Positions 38,113 through 49,774 are shown, counted from the stretch's first letter. The stretch: DNA of 64,000 nucleotides from Prorocentrum cordatum (GCA_963575745.1 CAUYUJ010001370.1:463501-527500), one strand, 5' to 3'. Notes: a model not told the origin generated them from the sequence alone. Program-made: numbers and translations.

Positions 38113-38304
38113 TGGGGGTCGGCCGGCTGCCTGGGGGTCGGCCGGCTGCCTGGGGCTGCGCCGAGGTAGCCAGAGGGAGGGCTTCGCCGGAGGTGGGGCC
38201 AGGGAGCGAACCCGGCTGGAGGCTCACGTTTGGCCCTCTGCCGAGGGCCCTGGCCGTCCACGGCGATCTTCTGTCCCTCGGGGAAAAGCACAGGGGGGGC
38301 GCGC

Positions 38305-38505
38305 ATCAGGAAGCCAAATGCTTGTCGCCAGGGTATCCCGGGATTCTTCGATCCGCGCGCTGCGCGGTGACTTCCCGTGGCTGTTAAGAAGCTGCTGCGT
38401 TCAGGGTGCCCCGGGCTCCCTCCCAGTCGCACCTTTCGCGCGGGTCTTCAGGGTTGGGTTTCTTGCGAGTTTCTTGCGGCCGCGTCCGCACTGTAAGACT
38501 CGAGT
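38305..38505 (+). repeat. Repeat H, copy 1 (about 200 bp)
   Basis: 'cgcgctgcgcggtg', 'aagctgctgcgttcagggtg', 'cttcagggttgggtttcttg' boxes. Matched at 63,228-63,423. Its last box is shared with repeat F, so the two families are related at the 3' end. Confidence 0.8.
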
Positions 38506-38712
38506 AAGCCGGAACTCGGGTTTGCCGACGTTTCTTGACGAGCGCGTCCTGGATTTTGACGGTCTTCGTGGGATGTTCGCAGCAGGAGTTCGCGTCAACT
38601 GTCAGATTGGGCCTCGTCATTTTCATGATGCCCCCGTCAGGCCAAACCGAGTATGCCGTACCCGAGTCTTGCGTCTTGCCGATTATTCGAGCCCGCCATC
38701 TTCTGTCCATTC

Positions 38713-39065
38713 GGTCGGACCGAGGTTTGAGATCGAGGTCGGCTCGGGGAGGGTACCCGAAGCTTAAGTCGGGCGTGCCCTTGTACAGGAGGAGTAGTCA
38801 AAATAGTCAAATCATAGTCTGGGGACGATGTTTCGACTCTTTTTGGTATTTTTCTGTATTGTTGACTATTTTTACCCCCCTTCCTAAATCCGCCTGTGCG
38901 AGGACAGGCCCGACCTAAACCTTCGTGTTCTTCCTGCTCGTTGTGTGCTCTTGTGCACCCTGGGGAAGGTACCCTTGGCTGTTCTGTGTGTCTTGACCGG
39001 CGGAGGGTCTCGCCTCCACGTTCTCGAGAGGGGTGCGCTTCTGGCCTGGGTCCGACGGCAATCTG
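38713..39065 (+). repeat. Repeat E, copy 2 (filled by MITE-1)
   Basis: Boxes of 14,607-14,785 in order, with a MITE-1 between the 'gatcgaggtcgg' and 'ttcgtgttc' boxes. Confidence 0.65.
38764..38918 (+). mobile_element. MITE-1 copy (155 bp) in repeat E
   Basis: TTAAGTCGGGCGTGCCCTTG, TACAGGAGGAG and CCGCCTGTGCGAGGACAGGC, CCGACCTAA. The repeat E copy at 14,607 lacks it, which shows it as an insertion. Confidence 0.9.
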
Positions 39066-39309
39066 CCTTTACGACCCCCGTTGCAAGAGGGCGTCGCTCT
39101 CGAGAAGCTGTGAAGTCTGCCTGCCTCCCTCTGCGGAGGGTGGCGTAGGGCTATAAGGAAAGCGAGGGCGACTCCGCGGGCGGAAGACCAGTCGACGTAA
39201 CATATGCGCCCAAAGAGACGCCAGCGTTTCAGAAGCCGGGCTTCTTGCGGAGTAGGCGGGGTACCAGAGCCGTGTCTGTGCGGAACCTGTGCCGCCTCCG
39301 TCTATCGAT

Positions 39310-39485
39310 CTTGCCAGAGTTGCCAGGCTGGCAGATGACGGGCAGCGCGGCTAGACTCGAACAGCCGCGCGAGGGACGCATGTCGCCCAGAGGTTCGGTA
39401 TTGGACTGGCGTTGGCGACCTGGCGGATGGCGGGAAGCGCGCCTAGACTCGAAGAGTCGCGCGATGGACGCATGTCGCCCAGAGG
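39310..39485. repeat. Tandem duplication, about 95 bp
   Basis: 'gctagactcgaacagccgcg' / 'gcctagactcgaagagtcgc' and 'gacgcatgtcgcccagagg' each occur twice. Confidence 0.8.
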
Positions 39486-39675
39486 GATCTACTATCAGGT
39501 GGGGAGGTGCTGGAGGGGAATGGTTCGCGATTCGACCGATAATCTTGATAGGTCGGATTCCCTGAATGATCGTTTCGGCTGCCACGTCCTCGTTACATCG
39601 CGAAATTGGAGTCTGTATCTTGAGACGTCTTATGCTAACAATGAGACGTCCTCAGAAAATGGGAATATCGAAATT

Positions 39676-42522
39676 GTTCACGCTTCGCATATCCCCACCA
39701 GTACGGCGCCACACGATTTCCCCCCCACCGAGGCTCCTCTGGAGCTCTCGGTCTTTCTCGGCACCTGGAGGCTCACTGGCAGAGCTCCGAGGTACGGTCG
39801 GGCTGCGCGGCTGCCAGGTGTTTTCGGACAACTCGGGTCTGCCGCAGTCCGCCCCCGCCGGTTCGACTCCTCCAGCCCCTGGAGCGGGCGCGGTTCGCCC
39901 ACGTGGTCTAGGAGTGGTTCACGACGCTTGGCCCTGGGCTACGGCTTGGTGCAGCCTGGCCCGCCACTCCACCCCGGCACCACCTGGGGCCGGACCTGGG
40001 GAGAGCGCTTTCCGACAAGTGGTTCACCCTTTGCTCGACTGCCGACGTTCCATCTGGTCTGCCCCGGCTGCCCCGGCGGACGCTCGCCGCGTTGTTCCCC
40101 CGTGCTTCGTGATGGATAAGCTGCCCGCGTTGTGCGCCGACTACGTGGTCCCCTCTCACGGCGGGCGCCGCCGTCGAGTTCCTGATGCTGCACAAGTGGT
40201 ACATCCTTTGGCAGTGTTCTCGGCCCTCCCGCAGGATGGTCCGTGGTGCTCGGCCATGCTTGCAGCTGCATCCCCCCGAACTTCTGGGTGGGGCAGTTGC
40301 AGGTTGCGGACTCCGAGACTGGGTCGACGTCTCCGTGCATAGGCCGGTCGCTTCTGCCTGACTACGCCCAGGAGTCCATGTGAGTGAGGCTTTCCTCGGT
40401 TCCCCCCCTCTTCTGCCCGCGCGTGCTCGCGCCCTCCGCCCTTCCCCGCTCTCTCGCCTCCTTGTCGTGTTGGACGGTGCGGCCTCACGGGCCCCCCGTG
40501 CTGCCGCAGCGCTGCGTGGCACATGCCTGTACGCGCTGGTCGGTACGGTTGGAGCTGGCGCCACTGTGCGACTTCTCGTCCGTCTGTTTCAGTCTGATGC
40601 CTGCGTCCCCGCTCTTGGGTCGCCCGCATCCTAATGGGGGGCATTTTGTCCCTGGCACGTGCACTTGTTGCGTCGGCCTATGCGCCGTCGTAACCAATGA
40701 TCTCGCCCTGTGCCCCTGCCGAGATCATCCCGCTTCTTGGATCTGTCCTTGAAGCCGACAATCAAAAAAAAACATATCCCCACCAGCCCATCCAGAAACG
40801 ATGCCCAGGAGAGTTGGGCTGACCAGGGAAGTGTCGGAGCAAAATAAGGAACAACCGCTATCTGTCAAATGGGGAGGAGGAGGAGGAGGAGGAGGGGGAG
40901 GAGGAGGAGGAGGAGGAGGAGGAGGAGGACGAGCAGAAGACCAGAGGCCTCTTGGATGCCCGGGGGCTTTCTTGCAGGCCTATTAGGCCGTCTTGGATGC
41001 TTTTTGGCGGCCTCGGGGGCCTCTTAGGGCGTCTCAAGTGACGTTGAGGGGTGCCTCTTGTGCCGTTTAGGCACCTCTTAGGGGGGCTCTTGGGGCTCTC
41101 TTGGGAGCCCTGGAGGCCCTCTTGAGTGAGGGTCTTGAGGCCATCTTTTAGGACATCGATCAAGGAAGGGGGGGTCCTTATTTACCAGCGCCCCTCTAGA
41201 GCCTCTGACATCGCCTCTTGTAGGACATCGTTCAAGGAGGGGGGGTCGTTATTTACCAGCGCCCCTTTAGAGCATCTGAAATCGCCTCTTGGGGCCGTCT
41301 TGGAGCGCTCTTGGAGCTCTCTTGGAACGCTCTTGGGCGCTGTTGGCGCCTTTTTGGGGCCCTCTTGGGCCTCTCTTGGTGCCCTTTTGGGCCATCTTGG
41401 AGCCATCTTCAGGCTTCGGAAGGCCATCGGAAGCGAAAAGGCGAGAAAGCAAGCAACATTGATTGTATTTGGGTGCTGGAGGGATTTTGGCGTCTTGGGG
41501 CTCTTTTTGGGGGTGCTCCGAAATCACTTGGAATCGTCTTGAGGAGGTCTTGGAGCCTTTAGGAGCATTTTGAAAACCATCTTGAGCAATCTTGAGCTAT
41601 CTTGAGCCTTATTAGAGGCCATGTTGGCCTCTCTGAGGCCGTCTTGGAGCCATCATGGGCCATCTTGGACGCTCCAATGGGTCGCGTTGCGCCCCGTCCA
41701 GCTCCAGGTGGATGGGGGGAGGGGGAGGGTTCAAGCTATCACCCGCCCGCAAGCAGTGTTGCTCACTCCTGTCCGGCCTCCCAACACATGATTAACACTC
41801 GCGTGTCAGCATATCGAGTAAGAACGTCGCAGAAACCACGGGTTCCGGATGCACCAGACACCCTGGAGGCCCCAGCGTGCCAGGCACGCCAGGTGCGGCA
41901 CGTGCTCCACGTGCGTCCAATGTTCCATGCACTCCAGGCCCGCCAGGTGCGCCAACCACTAGGAACCAATACGGGCTCCACCTGCGTGCGCCGCAACTGT
42001 TGCTACACCAGCAATTGTGCACGCCCCAGCGCATGCTTGTGGCTGCTGGCCACAACGCGCGTGGGGCGTTCTTGGGGCTGGTTTGAAAGCCTCTTGGGTC
42101 CGGCTTGGAGCTTTCTTGGCAAATTTTGGAGGCATTTGGAGTCTTCGATAGCCCATCGGAAACGACAAGGCGAGAAGGCAGCAGCCATTGATTTGTCAAA
42201 GCAGTTGGTCGACCACCTGCGCCCAGTAGGCAGGTTGGATCTGCTAGCACCCTGGCCGTCCCTGTAAAACACCAATATAAATGGTCGCGGGGCGGCCGCG
42301 CATGCTCAACATGTGAAGGCAGAGTGTGTGTTTGCATTGTTTTTCGACAGGGATGGTGGGAGGGTGTGATCATGGGGTCGGCATTTTGCAGGGTTGGCTG
42401 CCGTCCGGGGGGGTGATGGGGGTGTATATTACTAGGGACCAGTATAGCCCCTCCCCGAAGGGGAAGAGGGGAAGATGGAAGAGAACATACGCTAAACCAC
42501 CTACGCCCAGTGGGCTGGTGGG
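39676..42522 (+). mobile_element. ATT-cassette, copy with 1-kb A9-tailed insert
   Basis: Flanked by ATT at 39,673-39,675 and 42,523-42,525. Left end GTTCACGCTTCGCATATCCC and, after the internal insert, CACCAGCCC to GATGCCCAGG. Right end CTAAACCACCTACGCCCAGT followed by GGGCTGGTGGG. The interior includes a GGA tract (40,870-40,930), CTTGGGGC minisatellite (41,000-41,690), an AGCCCCTCCCCGAAGGGG stem near 42,447 and a second worn right-end box near 42,208-42,230. It shares ends and interior order with 61,476-62,264. Confidence 0.7.
39687..40786 (+). mobile_element. A9-tailed insert with 14-15 bp target duplication
   Basis: The target sequence CATATCCCCACCAG occurs at 39,688-39,701 and again at 40,773-40,786, directly after nine A's (40,764-40,772). 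Removing the insert and one target copy restores the uninterrupted end seen at 2,615-2,675. This is the classic form of a LINE-mobilised processed transcript. The insert (39,702-40,772, + orientation by its A tail) has several overlapping frames and no recognised protein. It may be a retroposed UTR or decayed gene. Confidence 0.75.
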
Positions 42523-42528
42523 ATTGCT

Positions 42529-42756
42529 GGCCGATTTCTCGGATCTTCAACACGGGCGTTTCGCCTGAGACCGCAAAGAGCCGTGTTAAGACATCTTTTC
42601 GGAACGATCTTGGATGACCTCCGAGATGTCCCAAGAAGCGACACTATTGAACGACGCATGGTTTGTTCTAATACTTCTGTTTGAACATAAGGTTTTCGCT
42701 CGATACATCCCTTCAAACATGCCTTCGAACGGCTCGTCTTAACCATCATATCAAGA
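42529..42756. other. Unassigned sequence
   Basis: No feature recognised. Confidence 0.4.
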
Positions 42757-43362
42757 TGGAGATGTCGGTGATGACGATGATGACGATGCTGACGACGACG
42801 ATGACGATGACGACGGTGATGGTTATGATGATGCTGATGCTGATGATGTTGATGATGCTGCTGCTGATGATGATGGTATGAAGCTGATAGTGGTTATGCA
42901 GATGCTGCTGATGCTGCGAAGCTGATGTTTTTGATGATGCTGATGCTGATGATGGTGCTGATCTTGACGATGGCGATCATGATGACGGTGGTGATGACGA
43001 TGCTCTTGTTTGTGATGCTGCTGCTGCTTGTGATGATGGTGGCGATGATGTGATGGGGTGCTGGTGATGTCCCGTTGTGTCCAGAGCGTCCCCTCCGTTC
43101 CCGATCAAGTTTTTTCCTCCTCATCCTCCTTCCTCCTCCTCCTCCCTCTCTTCCTCCTCCTCTTCCTCCTCCTCCTCCTCCCTTTCCTTCTCCTCCTCCT
43201 CCTCCTCCTCCTCCATCTCCTCCTCCTCCTCCTCCTCCTCCTTCTCCTCTTCCTCCTTCTCCCCCCTCGCCTCCTCCCCCTCCTCCTCCTCCATCTCCTC
43301 CTCCGGCTCCTCCTCCTCCTCCTCCTCCTCCTCCTCTTCCTCCTCCTCCTCCTCTCACCCTC
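42757..43362. repeat. Degenerate GAT tract then CCT microsatellite
   Basis: GAT/GCT/GAC imperfect repeats to about 43,065, a short unique piece, then CCT repeats at 43,110-43,362. Confidence 0.9.
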
Positions 43363-43867
43363 CTCCATGGCTGTGCTCCCGTCGACGCGGTCGCTTGTCA
43401 GGGCTCATCCATGCGTCTATCCGAGAAGCGACGCGTGCGCCCACGCCGGTCGCGCCCATGCCGGTCGCGAGCGAGGTTTCGGACTTGTTTCGCGCCTTGG
43501 GCTCTCCTTTGTCCCCGCCGCTTCATCCTCCCGCTTCCTCCTGCTTGCTCCCTCCTCCATTCTCCCCGCTTCCTCCCTCCTCCCTCCTCCGTCTCCTCCT
43601 GCTCCCTCCACCCCCCTCTCCTGCAAACCCTTCGTTCCCCATGTGAGATCCTGGGAGGTCTCCCGAGGTCTGCGGCTCCTGCCCAGCAAGGAGTACTCAC
43701 GTATACCAAACTCGCTATTCGAGGAGGGTGGGGAGGGACAGGAGGAGGATTCGGAGGGGTGCAGGATCGGACGTGATCACTTCGTCTTTGTGCTTGTTCC
43801 TCTGGACCAAACCTGTCAGCACAACGAACATTCGCGTGCAGACTAGACTGTCAACGGTCGCGCCACC
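43363..43867. other. Unassigned sequence
   Basis: CTCC-rich from 43,540 to 43,620. No gene recognised. Confidence 0.4.
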
Positions 43868-44245
43868 TACGTGAGGGGAGGATCAGGATTTTCCAAGGGC
43901 TTTCCCAGCCCTGCTTAGTCGGAGCTCTCCGGAGGACTTCATTTGCGTGACCTTTTCTACAAACCACGGCTTAAACTGGCTTGCGCATACCAGTGAGATC
44001 TATACACGCTGCGTGAGTGAGGGATCAGGACATCCCAAGGATTTCCCCAAGCCGATCAGTCGGGTTTCTTTGGGAAGCTTCATCTGAGTGGTCTTCTTTT
44101 TATACGCGTTTTGCATCTGCTTGCGCTTCTCAGTGGGATCGTGATGTACCCACGTGAGCGGCTGATCCTGCTTTTCCAATGGTTTCCACAACGATTCGGT
44201 TGGGACTTTTGGAGGAATTCATGTTAGTGACCTCCCCTGCAAAGC
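43868..44245 (-). pseudogene. Three tandem units of about 141 bp with minus-strand coding sense
   Basis: The box 'ggatcagga(n)(t/a)t(t/c)cc(a)agg' recurs at about 43,876, 44,020 and (diverged) 44,159. On the minus strand the middle and right units read an open 63 codons from 44,191 to 44,000, including HHDPTEKRKQMQNAYKKKTT and LPKETRLIGLGKS. The left unit gives a similar sentence (VTQMKSSGELRLSRAGK) after a stop. A 47-residue repeat of Lys-rich protein is suggested. Not recognised as a family, and broken by at least two stops. Confidence 0.4.
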
Positions 44246-44269
44246 ACTCGATGCGAGGACGTCAGGGAG

Positions 44270-44400
44270 GATAATGAGAAGAGAGGAGGGTGAGAGGATG
44301 GTGAAGGAAGGGGAGGATAAGGAGGAGGAGGAATATGATGATGATGAGGAGGAGCAGGAGGTTGAGGAGGAGGAGAAGGAGGCGGAGGAGGAGGAAGAAG
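44270..44400. repeat. GGA microsatellite
   Basis: GGA/GAA-rich, facing a CTC-rich tract at 44,578-44,720. Confidence 0.85.
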
Positions 44401-45314
44401 GGTCCCCGCTGTCGAGGCAGCCTTCGCCCACGCCGCCGAGGCGGCCGCGCCGCGCCGCCTGGGCCGCGCCGCTCCGATTTGTTCCCCCCCACCGCCCTCC
44501 TCGGCGGGACACCGCGGGCGCCCCCACTGAGAGCGGACAGCTACCCCGTCAGGTTTCCAGGTCCCCTCCTCTCTCGCTCTTCTTTCTCCTCCTCCTCCTC
44601 CTCCTCCTCCTCCTCTTCCTCCCCCTCATCCTCATCCTCATCCTCATCCTCTTCCTCTTCCTCCTCCTCATCCTATATTTCTTTTTGTTCCTCCTCCTTC
44701 TCCTCCATCTCCGCCCCCGGGCGGGCAGCCGGTTGGTGTGGGCGGCACCTCCCTGCGTCCGGGGGAACTGAAACCCGCTTAGTCGTGGCCTGTCTGGGGG
44801 CTGCGCCACTGCCGTGGATGGCTTCGGCCAGGCCCATGGGGAGTCCGAGTCCTGCTCTGTCCCCTTTGGGCAAGGGGACTGGGGGGAGCAGGCCAGGGCA
44901 CCCGCCCCGAGACTCGCACCAGGTGCGCCGCCTGGTGACGAGGGGTGTCCTGTGTCCCCGGCCAGTGCCTGGAGTGCCTGGCCGGGTGGCAGGGGGGCCC
45001 CCTCCTCCTGGGGGGTGGTCGGTTCTGGAGGCGTAGGACGTGTACGTGCACCTCTGAGTCCCACTCTCCTCCTAGGCCGTTCGAGGCTTGGAGCGACCGA
45101 GGTGCGCAATGCCACTCCGGACACACTGCGCCGTCATTCGGGTATCCTATATTATCTTCCTCCTCCATCTCTTCCTCCTCCTCCTCCTCTTCTTCCTCCT
45201 CCTCCTCCTCCTCCTGAAGTCCGCAGACTTACTGCTGCTGCTGATTATGCCCTGGCTTGCTACTGGGTGTTCCCGCATCCTGGAGATGATGTCCCTGCGC
45301 CTGTTTCGCCTGGG

Positions 45315-45850
45315 GGCGTCGTGGTGAAGTGGGTTGGTGAAGCCGAAGATCTCAATGTCGACGTCCAGGGATATATTTTTGCCGACGGATCATACACGAG
45401 ACGTGTCATATCGGAGCTCGACCGCGCTGGCTGGGTCTTCAGTGTGCGGTGTCGCGCCGCAGGCTTCGAGAATCTCAGGGTTCGGGGGCCGTTCTGGGTT
45501 CAGAGCTCGCGCCCCAGGCGGCTGAGTTTACGCATGCAGCGTCGCTTGTCAGAGTTCAACTGTCCCTAGCGAGCTGCTCTTGGAATGCCAAAATTGCATT
45601 GATTTCCACGCCTTGCCATTTGATGCTCAGTGCTCTCCCAAGCGTACTTATTTTGGGGTTGCACAGTGTTGTTGGCCTTTTGAACACCAGTGCTCCATGA
45701 GCAAAGTCAAGGCTCACCAGGATCTCAGCTCCTGCGAAGATGTCTGGGCGCGCTTTTGCTGCGAAGGTGTCTGCGCCTGCGCCGTCGACGCCTCGGCCAA
45801 GCTCGCCATGGCCTTGCGCCCCCTTTCTGGACCCGGAGGGTGCGGATAAT
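45315..45850 (+). pseudogene. RNase H domain of LINE 2
   Basis: QGYIFADGSYTRRVISELDRAGWVF (45,367-45,441) is the first strand with catalytic Asp in FADGS. After a frame change, LGSELAPQAAEFTHAASLV (about 45,495-45,550) matches the Q-x-A-E-x-x-A helix with the catalytic Glu. In another frame, SKVKAHQDL (45,700-45,726) and VDASAKLAMAL (45,786-45,818) match the late H/D segment. Three frames are needed, so it is a pseudogene. Confidence 0.75.
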
Positions 45851-46589
45851 ATCCATCAGGATTTTTCGGTTGCTAAGGCTGTCGGTGTTGTAGCTGCCAA
45901 CCTGCCGTCATGGCCTCGCCTTGATATGGGTCCGGGTGTGGAGCGCGCGCCACATCAGCCCGAACTTGTTTCTATTCTTCAGCGCCCGCCTCATAAGTGG
46001 TGCTGGGTCGGATCTTTTTGCTGAGTGACTGCGAGGGCGCTGTGGCAGGCCAAGTTTACCCCCTATGGGTGGAGCCTGCTCCCACTGCTTGCGAGTGCAG
46101 TCTGAGGTTTGCGAGCCTTCGGACCGCGCTGTACGTATTGTAATCGACTGTTCCGACGGGTCTATTTTTGTGTATTTTCCGGACAACTGCAGCTATATGA
46201 CCTCCTGGCGCTCGGCTTGCCAACCTGGGCAAGAAGTGTGAGCCACAGAAGGCCGCTACGCACATGAACCCGTGCTACAAACTCCAACACGGGTTCCACC
46301 CTTCGCCCAAGAAGCCAGGGGCCACAGTTGACGTGAACACGGCTTGCCAGATTTATGCGCTTCAGGCGCATGTTGTTGCGCCCGCTGCGAGCCTAGCCGC
46401 TGCTCCTGTGCTTTTCAGCTCAATATTATTAGTGCTATTTTTTCACTTGGGGTGGAACCACCCGCCCCCCATGGTGTGTGTGGGCAGCTCGGTCGCCGCT
46501 GACGGCAAAACAAGTCCTCCTCCTCCTGCTCCTCCTCCTCTTCCTCCTCCTCCTCCTCCTCCTCCTAACGCGGACGTGGGCTTGTTTGA

Positions 46590-46930
46590 AGAAATTGGCG
46601 GGTGCGTGGGCGACCTCATTCCGTATGCATGTCTTCGCCACGAAGCGCAGCTGTTTGTTTTCGGCTGCGACGCAAAGGACAGCATGAAAGATTATTTGAC
46701 CTGCCCGACGAAGATGCTGCACCACATGTCCCGGCCCCGTGGTGCCTTGTCCGTCCTGCTCCTGGATCGATTCGGTCTCGGGCGAGAAAGGCATCATCAA
46801 CCCCATGGCGAGGTTCGCCGTGGTACGCCGAGCGTACCACATGGCGAAGGACACGAGCGATATGCGGCTCATCAGTTACCAGGGGACTTGCAGGGCGTTC
46901 GAGGCCGCCCGCCGCGCCTTGAGGTTACCG
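46590..46930 (+). pseudogene. LINE 2 C-terminal zinc-like segment
   Basis: CLRHEAQLFVFGCDAKDSMKDY then LTCPTKML (about 46,630-46,715) matches the 'C/H...GC-x-A-x-DS-x-x-HY-x-x-C' pattern found after RNase H in dinoflagellate LINEs. Here the His is replaced by Lys-Asp. After a frame change, MARFAVVRRAYHMAKDTS (about 46,802-46,855) gives the final helix. Confidence 0.6.
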
Positions 46931-47996
46931 CCTTATGCCACTGGCGGTGCTGGCGCGCGCGCGGCAGGCATCTTCCTCCCCCCGCACGACCTACACGACC
47001 GCCTCGTGCGCGGTGCCTGCTGCACTGCCCGCGGGCAGCCATGGGCGTTCGCCTCGCGTGAGGGCTCGCTTCCGCTAGGCGGCAAGACAGGACCGCGTCC
47101 CCCCCCCCGCGGCGTCGTTCGCTCCTCCTCCTCCTCCTCATTCTCCTCCTCCGCCCCCTCCTCCTCCTCTTTGGTCCTCCTTCCTCCAGTTCTCTCCTCC
47201 TGCTCCCGCTGGTCCTCTTCCCCCATCCTCCACTTGCTCCTCATCCATCCTCCCCCGTCCTGCTGCTCCTCCTCCTGCCCCCCCGTTCTCGTCCCCCCCA
47301 CCGCCCCGGTGCCAAGAGCGCTCACGGCTTCCCTCTGCTTTCGATGTGGTGCGGACTTTGCAGGGCCCAAAAAGTCCAACAACGACGACTCCGAGAACTC
47401 TGATTCCGACGGCGATTCTAACCCTTCGATGGCGACGCCGACCACGTCCACCCCGACAACGACTTCAACTCTTACGGCGATGACTTCGACGACGACGGCG
47501 GTTCCGACGACGACTACACACGCCGGCTCCGGCTCCAGCTCCGACGACGAAGACGGCGACTACGACGGCGATGCTCTGACCATTGCGACAGCTCTGATTT
47601 CGACTGGCAAGGACGGCATCGACGACAACGACGGCAAGGGAACTGGGGTCGGGGCCCGGGGCGACACATTCTAAAACATCGTGTTCACAGCCTCCTTTGT
47701 GATGACACCTTCCACGGTTGATGGAAAGAATGTGTTAAGGCAGCAAAACATTGCGACACGCACTGGCCAAAGCATCCGGTCTCACGAGATGTTGCCAGGT
47801 TTTAGATGGTTTTCTGTTGTTTGTGTGTATGTTGGGTATCACGAGGTCTTGCCAGGGTTTGCCTTGCTCCCCACTTTACAGGTTGGGGTTCTTAGCTTTG
47901 AGAAACGGTCCTCCGAATATCCTCCGAGACTCCCGCCTCGCGCCTTCGACGAACGCGGCAGAGCCTGACAGTACTGAACATCATATCACATGAGAA
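46931..47996. other. Unassigned sequence with Asp-rich simple repeat
   Basis: CCT tract 47,118-47,290. 47,380-47,650 is a GAC/GGC simple repeat giving acidic or Thr-rich frames. A frame open to 47,674 has no recognisable domain. 47,740-47,880 contains two 'cacgaggt/cacgagat...ttgccagg' boxes, loosely similar to 52,490-52,555. Confidence 0.4.
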
Positions 47997-48640
47997 ACAT
48001 AACATCGCATACAGACATGACGAATCACAACCTGACACAGCATCGCAGATCACACCATACTTGCTGATGACAACATTCTACGACAAAACGGAACACACCT
48101 CATGGATCATGACATCACACGCTATACCACAACACCACGCATCGTCCCATGATAAGCCACACCATAACACACCATACGATACCATTCCATGGCATAACCC
48201 AGCATACCGCACCCTGCCATACCAGCGCATGTGCTGAACTATTGGAGCATGCATACCATAGCATAGCGCCACACACCACATGTTACATCATATCCGAGTG
48301 CAACGTGCCATACCATGACATAGCACATCAAACCATACCATGGCACCGCACGCCATATTATAGCACATCAACACGGCACACCGTGTTCCATAGTTCCATA
48401 CCATGACGAGGCATACCATCACAGGGTCTGGCATTATACCTTATGCAATGTCAGGGCATATATCAGATCATCACAAAACACACCGCCATACCATTATATA
48501 CAACACCACAATCTACTATTGCATACCATATCGTTACACATCACCGTCTGATAGTTTACATGCCATGATGACATAAGACATCGTACAATCACAACATATA
48601 GCATGCCACCGAACACACAGCACACCATGACACAACCTGC
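47997..48640. repeat. Degenerate CACACCATACCAT repeat region
   Basis: About 640 bp of irregular 'acaccata', 'cataccat' and 'catcaca' words. Lower GC than surroundings. No coding frame of note. Confidence 0.75.
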
Positions 48641-49060
48641 AGCATGGCCCGACAGCTGCGCTGGTCAACACAACCGGGTCCCACGCGCATCGTTCAAGTG
48701 GGAGCGCGCACCTTCGGGAACACACGCCGAACGTTCTGGTTGGGGATCGCTCGACGCAAAGTAATATGTGTTGTTTTGGCCTCTTGGGGGCCGGCGAGAT
48801 TGCGTTCCCGACGCTGGCGCAGTTTCAGATTTCGAGCTCTGGCGCGGGCCAGGGACGACAAACCAATGAGAACATAATGTTTTGAATGCTACAAGCTAAA
48901 GCCAAATCTCCAATGGAAAAGCAATATTTTCTCTTGTGAGTTGATTTGGGAATCCGGCGAGGGATGGAACACTGAAAAATTGTTTCATTACATCAAATCC
49001 AGACCTGCGGATTGAAAACGGATGGATTGAACAGCGGTATACAAAATCCTTGCGGGCGGG
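48641..49060. other. Unassigned sequence
   Basis: AT-richer stretch at 48,880-49,010. No feature recognised. Confidence 0.4.
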
Positions 49061-49385
49061 ACATTGAGCGGGGCTCAGTGTCGCGTGTGGTCAGCAGGGC
49101 GGGGTGCGGTGGGTCGGGCGGGCGGGACCAGCGGGGCGGGGCGAGTCGGGCGGGTGGTGTGGCGCTTTGTGATGCGGGGCCCGCGGGGCAGGGCGAGTCG
49201 GGCGGGCGGGGCATTCACGCGTCGGATCTCTGCCAAGTGTGTCCGGGCGACGCGGGGCCGACGGGCCAGGGTGGGCGACGCGGGGCCGACGGGCCAGGGT
49301 GCCAGTGTCGGGTCTCTGTCGCGCGTGGCCCGTCGCGGCAGAGCCCGTGGGCGCGGAGGTGGCGGGCGGTCGCGGCACTCAAGTG

Positions 49386-49423
<38 letters not shown>

Positions 49424-49633
49424 GAGAGAGAGAGAGAGAGTGTGGTCGGGCGGCGCGGGGTCCGCGGGCAGGGCGGGCGGGCTGGGCGGGAGGTGCGCGC
49501 GTGGAGCTTAGTCGAGTGCGGCCGGCCGAGTCGGGTACGGCGAGCGCGCGGGTCGTGTGGGCGGGTCGTCAGTGTGTCGGGGCCTGGGGGAGTCTGGTCG
49601 AGGGGGCCGGTGCAAAGAGCACGGCGTGTCAGG
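49061..49633. repeat. GGGCGGGC-rich region with (CT)n(GA)n palindrome
   Basis: Two copies of 'gcgacgcggggccgacgggc' at 49,248 and 49,269. 49,390-49,440 is a near-perfect (CT)n-CG-(AG)n palindrome of about 50 bp that could extrude a cruciform. Confidence 0.85.
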
Positions 49634-49774
49634 CTTAAGTCGGGCCTGCCCCTCTACAGGAGAGATACCTTCAGAAATAGCCAGCAGAATTGTCTGGGGA
49701 CGATGTTTTGACTATTTGGGTGTATTTTTTTTTTTTTCGTCAAAAATCCGAATGTAGGAGGACATGCCCGACCT
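49634..49774 (+). mobile_element. MITE-1 copy (141 bp)
   Basis: CTTAAGTCGGGCCTGCCCCT, CTACAGGAGAG and ATCCGAATGTAGGAGGACAT, GCCCGACCT. Interior 'gtctggggacgatgttttga' shared with 38,764. Confidence 0.9.

Larger units (their letters stand above)
45315..46930 (+). mobile_element. LINE 2, RNase H and C-terminal tail only
   Basis: RNase H motifs (45,360-45,850) are followed by the C-terminal zinc-like segment (46,590-46,930) typical of dinoflagellate LINEs. A CCT tract has expanded inside it (46,515-46,565), and another lies just before it (45,165-45,215). No RT was found upstream, so this copy is 5'-truncated or interrupted. Confidence 0.7.
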
